Shown here piece after piece: positions 6,363-11,105 of a DNA stretch of 13,563 nt. The position numbers and the translations under genes are program-made. The stretch is from GCA-2746235 sp049609225 (GTDB lineage: Bacteria > Planctomycetota > UBA1135). The stretch is from assembly GCA_049609225.1 (NCBI GenBank), contig JBMYYH010000087.1:1-13563 (forward strand). The letters are read 5' to 3'. The notes beneath the pieces were generated by a model. That model worked only from the letters and a program-made list of their open reading frames with translations, ran no database searches and was not told the origin of the DNA. Each line of letters opens with the position of its first letter. Within the stretch, counting starts at the first letter, position 1.

Positions 6363-8063
6363 ATGAACGCCCCCCATATCCCACCGTTGCGCCCATCGCT
6401 TTTTGGGCTGGCCGCATTCTTGGCTCTGACATCCACACCACTCCTAGCGCAAGCCGGTGGTGGATCGGAAACCGTCTTTCATTGGGAGGGAGGCACCGAA
6501 GATCGCACTTTCGGTTTTTCCTCTGCCAACGCAGGCGACTTTGACGGTGATAGTGTGGACGACATCATCATCGGAGCAAGTGGCTCGGCGCCAAGTGGAA
6601 TGGTGGTTGCGGGTTCGGTTTACGTCTACTCGGGCGTTGATGGAAGCGAGCTGTTCCATTGGGATGGACCGGTAGCTTGGCATGGACTTGGTTCCGCGGT
6701 TGCTAGCGCCGGAGATGTCAACGGAGATGGAATCGAGGATGTATTGGTCGGCGCGCGCGCTGCCGACCCAGGCGGAATGCAATCGGCTGGCTGCGCCTAT
6801 CTATATTCCGGAATGACGGGCGCGCTTCTGTTTCAATGGAATGGAACAAGCGCGAATGACCATTTAGGTTGCTCCGTGAGTAGCGCGGGTGATTTGAATC
6901 TCGATGGATACCTCGATGTCTTAGTGGGCGCAGATTACTCCAGCCCTGGAGGACTGTCCTTTTCGGGATCCATCTTCGCCTATTCCGGCTTTGACGGATC
7001 CGAGCTCTTCCGCATCGACGGCACCAAACTATGGGCTGAGGCCGGTAGTGAGGTTGAGAGTATTGAAGATGTCAATGCAGATGGCATCCCCGACATCCTG
7101 TCCGGCGGAAACCGTTTCGCTGCAATCTATTCCGGCGCCGATGGCAGCATGATTCATGACCTTAATCTCGGCAACTGGGGTAGCAACTTCGGCCAGGCTG
7201 TTGCGGTCATCGGGGATGTGAACCAAGACGGCATGAAGGATGTAGCCGTTGGGGCACACCGTGAGATTCGTTTTGGCGTGCGGAATGTTGGCTCTGTCCG
7301 GGTGTTCAGCGGCATGGACGGTTCGTTGCTTTACCGTATTTCTGGAAATCATAAGAACGATCGCTTTGGGCATTCCATTTCCGGAGTCGAAGACCAAAAC
7401 GGAGATGGGACCCCTGATTTTGTTGTGGGCGCCATCCAGCAAAACCTTTTCGGACCTGAAGCATCAGGTCGGGTTGGCTTGTATTCAGGAGTGGATGGGT
7501 CCCTTCTTCAAGGGTGGTCTGGCGTGGAGGCCGGAAGTGAGTTCGGCTATTACGTTTCGAAAATGAGCGACCTCAATCAAGATGGCCGCGCCGAGATCCT
7601 AGTGGGTGCCCCAAGCCGAACCATCGCCGGAACTGGAAGTGTCGGCACCGTGGATGTCTTAAGCTTCGACCCTTATGCCACCATCAGCAGCTCCACCGTT
7701 TCTGCATCCGGCGGCGGCACGGTGTTCTTGGATATCGACTTCCCTATCACTTCCGCTCTCATGGAATACCGAACCCTGCTTTCCGCACATGGCACGGTTC
7801 CAACCCAGTTTGGCATTGCCATCCCGCTAACGCGTGATGCCATCATGGAACAGTCCTATCTTGGCAACTATCCAGTCGCCTCTTCCACAAACTTGCAGGG
7901 AACACTGGATGCATTCGGCGATGGAGTCGCAAGCTTCACCGTCGCACCTGGGCAACCGGCAGGCTTGGTCGGCAACACGATCTGGGTAGCCGTCATCAGT
8001 AATCCTGTTGGGCAGCAGCCGGCAATCAGTTCGATCGCGATGCCCGTGACCGTCACTCCATAA
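6363..8063 (+). CDS. Secreted seven-bladed FG-GAP beta-propeller protein
   Basis: This is an exported protein of 566 residues from ATG 6363. An in-frame ATG at 6324 would add 13 polar residues before the signal peptide and is less likely. The signal peptide has a hydrophobic core at about residues 12-29 and probable cleavage after AQA (31). Seven integrin-like FG-GAP repeats follow, each of about 50-56 residues, with calcium-loop motifs starting at Asp 59, 118, 177, 236, 285, 344 and 403 (for example DVNGDGIED at 118-126). The seven form a complete propeller. The fourth blade is shorter, and the last loop ends in Glu instead of Asp. After residue 440 comes a beta-rich C-terminal module of about 125 residues without cysteines. 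There is no membrane anchor or sorting motif. Binding partners are unknown; such propellers often mediate adhesion or ligand binding. The gene lies 70 bases after the dehydratase gene but shows no functional link to it. Confidence 0.88.
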   Translation: MNAPHIPPLRPSLFGLAAFLALTSTPLLAQAGGGSETVFHWEGGTEDRTFGFSSANAGDFDGDSVDDIIIGASGSAPSGMVVAGSVYVYSGVDGSELFHWDGPVAWHGLGSAVASAGDVNGDGIEDVLVGARAADPGGMQSAGCAYLYSGMTGALLFQWNGTSANDHLGCSVSSAGDLNLDGYLDVLVGADYSSPGGLSFSGSIFAYSGFDGSELFRIDGTKLWAEAGSEVESIEDVNADGIPDILSGGNRFAAIYSGADGSMIHDLNLGNWGSNFGQAVAVIGDVNQDGMKDVAVGAHREIRFGVRNVGSVRVFSGMDGSLLYRISGNHKNDRFGHSISGVEDQNGDGTPDFVVGAIQQNLFGPEASGRVGLYSGVDGSLLQGWSGVEAGSEFGYYVSKMSDLNQDGRAEILVGAPSRTIAGTGSVGTVDVLSFDPYATISSSTVSASGGGTVFLDIDFPITSALMEYRTLLSAHGTVPTQFGIAIPLTRDAIMEQSYLGNYPVASSTNLQGTLDAFGDGVASFTVAPGQPAGLVGNTIWVAVISNPVGQQPAISSIAMPVTVTP

Positions 8064-8066
8064 AAA

Positions 8067-8094
8067 AAGGGAGGCGCCCAACAGCGCCTCCCTT
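8067..8094. terminator. Rho-independent terminator between convergent genes
   Basis: A perfect 11-bp inverted repeat (AAGGGAGGCGC and its complement) has a 6-base loop, CCAACA. On the minus strand the stem is followed by a run of seven T residues (the A run at 8062-8068), so it is a good terminator for the prolyl isomerase gene, which stops at 8112. On the plus strand it begins three bases after the stop of the FG-GAP gene but is followed by only TTGAAC, so it may act in that direction more weakly. Confidence 0.85.
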
Positions 8095-8111
8095 GAACAA
8101 GCCAACTAGCC

Positions 8112-8651
8112 TTAGGCCAGGCGCTTGATGATGTGCCAGCCGAACGGCGACTTCTCTTCGTCGAACTCGGCGAGGCCAACTTCGCCTTCGCCCAGCGAGA
8201 AACCGACATCACCGAAAGCAGCGACCATGGCGGCGCGCGGGTGTGGGGTTTCGGCCTGCTTGGCAGCGGCTTCCTTCTGCAGTTCTTCGATGAAGGCCTG
8301 CATGACCTCTTCGGCATCCTTCACGGCCATCTCGCCTTCTTCGATCGCCTTGGTCAGCTGCGCTTCGCGCTCGGCGGCGCGACCGTTCAACTCGGAAATG
8401 ACCTGACCGAAGTCGAGGCCTTCCACGCCGGTGTTCAGCAGCTTGTACACGCCGGGCTTGGGATCGCCCTCCTGCACAGGGTCATCGGAGAATTCGTGCA
8501 CCATGGCGGCGAAATCCTCACCCCCCTTGGCGCGCTCAAGCAGCTCGCCAGCCAGGGCCAGGGCCTCGTCCTTGGTGCGCTCGACACCGACCGGAGTCTC
8601 CTTGAAGGAAACCAGGACATGTTGGATTTCAATGCGATCAGGTTCAGACAT
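8112..8651 (-). CDS. Parvulin-type peptidyl-prolyl isomerase with large internal insertion
   Basis: This is a predicted cis-trans prolyl isomerase of 179 residues. The first half of the fold is IQHVLVSF (9-16), an Ala/Leu/Glu-rich helix, then FAAMVHEFSDDP (47-58) and PGVYKLLNTGV (66-76). The second half comes at the C-terminus: MVAAFGDVGFSLGEGEVG (142-159) and SPFGWHIIKRLA (168-179), which carry the usual phenylalanine, glycine and HIIK residues. Between them, residues about 72-138 form a charged, probably helical insertion rich in Glu, Ala and Lys that standard parvulins lack. No signal peptide or membrane segment is seen, so it should act in the cytoplasm. ATG 8651 is chosen because the first parvulin strand starts just after it; ATG 8696 in the same frame would add 15 mostly basic residues. 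No ribosome binding site precedes 8651. Client proteins are unknown. Confidence 0.82.
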   Translation of the reverse strand: MSEPDRIEIQHVLVSFKETPVGVERTKDEALALAGELLERAKGGEDFAAMVHEFSDDPVQEGDPKPGVYKLLNTGVEGLDFGQVISELNGRAAEREAQLTKAIEEGEMAVKDAEEVMQAFIEELQKEAAAKQAETPHPRAAMVAAFGDVGFSLGEGEVGLAEFDEEKSPFGWHIIKRLA

Positions 8652-8778
8652 GAGCCACGTATTGTATCCATTTAGCCGCTGCCGACGGCGCCACATCCCC
8701 CGACATTGAGGCGCGCAAGGGCTTGCTAAGGCTCATGTTTCAGGCAACAATGATCGATAAGAGGGGTGTTCATCAATC
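8652..8778. promoter_or_regulatory. Divergent promoter region of the isomerase and Fic genes
   Basis: This 127-base gap must hold starts for both genes. For the Fic gene, TTGCTA (8723-8728) and AACAAT (8746-8751) are separated by 17 bases and each match four of six consensus positions; GAGGGG at 8761-8766 is a possible, slightly distant ribosome binding site for ATG 8779. For the isomerase, the minus strand has TACAAT (8666-8661), five of six matches to the -10 box, without a clear -35. It lies only 9 bases before ATG 8651, so the transcript could be almost leaderless. The 14-base sequence at 8696-8709 recurs upstream of ada. All of this was read by eye. Confidence 0.3.
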
Positions 8779-9936
8779 ATGCAATGGAACTGGCAGCAAT
8801 CCGACTGGCCCAACTTCACTTGGGAAACAGGCCGTTTAGGCACCGCTGAGAAGGAATTCCTTGTCAGTGCGGGGGTCTATTTGGGTAACGCGGAGCACCT
8901 GGCAGCTGAGAATCAGGAGCGCCTTCTGGTCGATGCCATCTGTTCTGAGGCCGTCACCACTTCTGAAATCGAAGGGGAAATCCTCAACCGCGACAGCGTC
9001 CAATCTTCGGTTCGCAGGCAACTCGGTTTATCCACCGACGGGCGCAGGAGTTCGCCGGCCGAAAGTGGCATCGCCGAAATGATGGTCCATCTATACCGCG
9101 GTCACGACCAACCGCTGACCCATACGATGCTTTGGGAGTGGCATGAAATGCTGTGCAATGGGCGACGGGATTTGCGGGAGATTGGGCAGTACCGAAAACA
9201 CGAAGAACCGATGCAGGTCGTGTCCGGCAAGCTGCACGATCCCAGGATTCATTTTGAAGCGCCTCCATCGTCACGAGTTCCGGCGGAGATGGAGCGCTTT
9301 CTGACTTGGTTCGAATCCACATCGCCATCGGGCACTTCTCCACTCCCAGCTCTTACGCGCTCGGGCATCGCCCACTTGTACTTCGAATCCATTCATCCTT
9401 TTGAGGATGGCAATGGGCGAATCGGTAGAGCCATCGCGGAGAAGGCACTCGCACAAGGTTTGGGCCGTCCATACTTGACAGCGCTTTCCACTACGATTCT
9501 TCAGGAGAGGCGTTCCTATTACGCAGCCTTGGAACAGGCGAATCGTTCGAATGAAATCACCGATTGGCTGGCTTGGAGTGCTGGCATTTCGCTCACCTCC
9601 CAACATCGGACGCAGGCGCAGGTGGACTTCCTGATCGCAAAGGCAAAATTGTTCGAGCGCCTTCGTGGGCAACTGAACCGTCGTCAAGAACTTGCTTTGG
9701 AGCGCATGTTTCGCGAGGGCATCGAGGGTTTCCGTGGAGGTTTGAGTGCCGGAAATTATGTGAGCATCACGCAAGCATCCTCAGCAACCGCAACACGGGA
9801 TCTCGCAGGACTCGTGGAGATGGGTGCACTCACAGCCCACGGCGACAAGAAGTACCGGCGCTATCACTTGGCCATTCCAACAGGAAGGTCCAAGAAAGTG
9901 GTGCTCGACGCGGAAGGTCGTTTGGTGGACGGCTGA
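8779..9936 (+). CDS. Fic family protein adenylyltransferase with N-terminal inhibitory motif
   Basis: The product has 385 residues. Fic enzymes usually transfer AMP from ATP to a hydroxyl side chain of a target protein. The N-terminal region MQWNWQQSDWPNF and the segment around 50-80 match the DUF4172-type N-domain that often precedes Fic. The motif TSEIEG (61-66) fits the inhibitory consensus (S/T)xxxE(G/N), placing the protein in the class with an intramolecular N-terminal inhibitory helix. The active-site loop HPFEDGNGRIGR (206-217) has the catalytic His206, the acidic Asp210 and the ATP-binding Gly-Asn-Gly-Arg, so it should be active once inhibition is relieved. Residues about 300-364 (QELALERMF to YRRYHL) look like a winged helix that may bind DNA or a partner. 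No small antitoxin gene is next to it. The target is unknown. Its stop lies 67 bases before ada. Confidence 0.93.
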   Translation: MQWNWQQSDWPNFTWETGRLGTAEKEFLVSAGVYLGNAEHLAAENQERLLVDAICSEAVTTSEIEGEILNRDSVQSSVRRQLGLSTDGRRSSPAESGIAEMMVHLYRGHDQPLTHTMLWEWHEMLCNGRRDLREIGQYRKHEEPMQVVSGKLHDPRIHFEAPPSSRVPAEMERFLTWFESTSPSGTSPLPALTRSGIAHLYFESIHPFEDGNGRIGRAIAEKALAQGLGRPYLTALSTTILQERRSYYAALEQANRSNEITDWLAWSAGISLTSQHRTQAQVDFLIAKAKLFERLRGQLNRRQELALERMFREGIEGFRGGLSAGNYVSITQASSATATRDLAGLVEMGALTAHGDKKYRRYHLAIPTGRSKKVVLDAEGRLVDG

Positions 9937-10003
9937 GGACTCCCCCGACATTGATGTCCATTCTGCGGTAGCCTGGCTTCAGAGCCCTCTCTAGGCTGTT
10001 TTC
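9937..10003 (+). promoter_or_regulatory. Gap before ada; possible promoter, no canonical Ada box seen
   Basis: The 67-base gap begins with the 14-base sequence at 9941-9954 that is also upstream of the Fic gene. A TAGCCT at 9969-9974 could serve as a -10 element, with TTGATG at 9951-9956 too close (12 bases) for a standard -35. I find no AAAGCGCA-like Ada box, so self-activation as in Escherichia coli is not supported by the sequence. Read-through from the Fic gene is possible because there is no terminator between the two genes. Confidence 0.2.
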
Positions 10004-11092
10004 ATGATCACGCACCAGCTTCCACCGGCGGACGTCCTCCTCCGCGCCGTTGAACAGCGGGATGCTTCTTTTGAGGGAGTGTTCTGGCTTGGGGTGACGT
10101 CCACCCGGATCTTGTGCCGACCAGGATGCCCTGCACGGACTCCCAAGCCCGAGAATCAGCGTTATTTCCCAAGCTTGTCGGAGGGTTTGGCGGCAGGTTT
10201 TCGGCCATGCCTGCGCTGCCGGCCGTTGGAGCGAAGCGGGGAAGCGCCGGAGTGGTTGCGTCCCTTGTTGAAGGCGGTCGAGGCCGATCCCACCCAGCGC
10301 TGGAAGGATCAAGACCTGCGTGAGTTTGGGCTCGAACCCGTACGCGTGCGACGTTGGTTCCAGGCCCAACATGGCATGACCTTCCATGCCTATCTCCGCG
10401 CCCGACGCCTTGGCCTTGCTCTCAAAGACATCGGCGACGGCGCCAACCTGCAACACGCCGGCCTGGATGCCGGTTATGAAAGCGATTCCGGTTTCCGCGA
10501 CGCCTTCCAGAAACTGTTCCGCCTTCCACCTGGCAAGGCGCGCGCCCAACGCAGTCTGTATGTGCGCCCCTTGACCACGCCGCTCGGCATGATGCTGGCA
10601 GCAGCGACGGATGATGCCCTGTGTTTGCTGGAGTTCCACGACCGCCGCGCCTTGGAAACGCAGATCCAAACCCTGGCCCGACGTCTGGGCGCTGCGTATC
10701 ACCCAGGGGACAATGCGATCCTGCAACAGACCGAGTCGGAGTTGGAGGAGTACTTCGCGGGTGAGCGCGATGTGTTCACTGTGTCGATGGAGTTGCCCGG
10801 TACCGATTGGGAACAAGCCGTGTGGCAACAACTGCTCGCGATCCCCAGTGGTGAAACCCGTTCGTATGGAGAACTTGCAAGCGCGTTGGGCCGTGCTGGT
10901 GCATCACGTGCAGTGGGCACCGCGAACGGACGCAATCGCATCGGCATTCTAGTTCCATGCCACCGCGTGATTCGCAGTGATGGAAGTCTGTCTGGATATG
11001 GCGGCGGAGTTTGGAGGAAGCAGGCATTGTTGGAGCATGAGCGGAAAGAGGATAAAGGAGCACTTTCTCGCAGGAGCGAGAAAGTGCTCTAA
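10004..11092 (+). CDS. ada: Ada: bifunctional alkylation-response regulator and O6-methylguanine-DNA methyltransferase
   Basis: This protein removes methyl groups from DNA and, in known relatives, activates repair genes after methylation. It has 362 residues and three parts. The N-terminal zinc domain has four cysteines at 38, 42, 69 and 72 (LCRPGC and FRPCLRC), the same numbering as I recall for E. coli Ada, where Cys38 accepts methyl from phosphotriesters. An AraC-like DNA-binding region spans about 85-180 (RRWFQAQHGMTFHAYLRARR, then AGYESDSGFRDAFQKLF). The C-terminal methyltransferase domain has the active site PCHRV with Cys319, followed by LSGYGGGVWRKQALLEHE (329-346). The last 16 residues (KEDKGALSRRSEKVL at the end) lie beyond the conserved domain and are partly encoded by a perfect hairpin. 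The start ATG 10004 is well placed for the first helix. All catalytic residues are present. Confidence 0.96.
   Translation: MITHQLPPADVLLRAVEQRDASFEGVFWLGVTSTRILCRPGCPARTPKPENQRYFPSLSEGLAAGFRPCLRCRPLERSGEAPEWLRPLLKAVEADPTQRWKDQDLREFGLEPVRVRRWFQAQHGMTFHAYLRARRLGLALKDIGDGANLQHAGLDAGYESDSGFRDAFQKLFRLPPGKARAQRSLYVRPLTTPLGMMLAAATDDALCLLEFHDRRALETQIQTLARRLGAAYHPGDNAILQQTESELEEYFAGERDVFTVSMELPGTDWEQAVWQQLLAIPSGETRSYGELASALGRAGASRAVGTANGRNRIGILVPCHRVIRSDGSLSGYGGGVWRKQALLEHERKEDKGALSRRSEKVL
11058..11089. terminator. Perfect 14-bp inverted repeat over the last codons of ada
   Basis: The arms GAGCACTTTCTCGC (11058-11071) and its exact complement (11076-11089) flank a 4-base loop, AGGA. The ada stop codon TAA follows directly at 11090-11092. 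On the plus strand no T run follows, only TAATTAATG. On the minus strand, downstream of the metalloprotease stop at 11106, the hairpin is followed by CTTTATCCTCTTTCC, a moderately T-rich tail. It most likely acts as a shared terminator or RNA 3'-end stabiliser for the two convergent genes. A role as a protein or RNA processing site is possible. Confidence 0.65.
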
Positions 11093-11105
11093 TTAATGAC
11101 TGATG

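Noticed and set aside
6510..7670. The repeated pattern in the FG-GAP gene as a DNA repeat array
   Set aside because: The repeats are conserved at protein level only; the DNA units are diverged and explained by the beta-propeller blades.
8779..9936. Fic gene as part of a classical toxin-antitoxin pair
   Set aside because: No small antitoxin gene lies next to it, and the inhibitory motif is inside the same protein.
9830..10831. A 333-codon open frame on the minus strand opposite the end of the Fic gene and most of ada
   Set aside because: It is antisense to a gene with every catalytic motif of Ada, has no recognisable domain, and is the kind of long shadow frame expected in GC-rich DNA.
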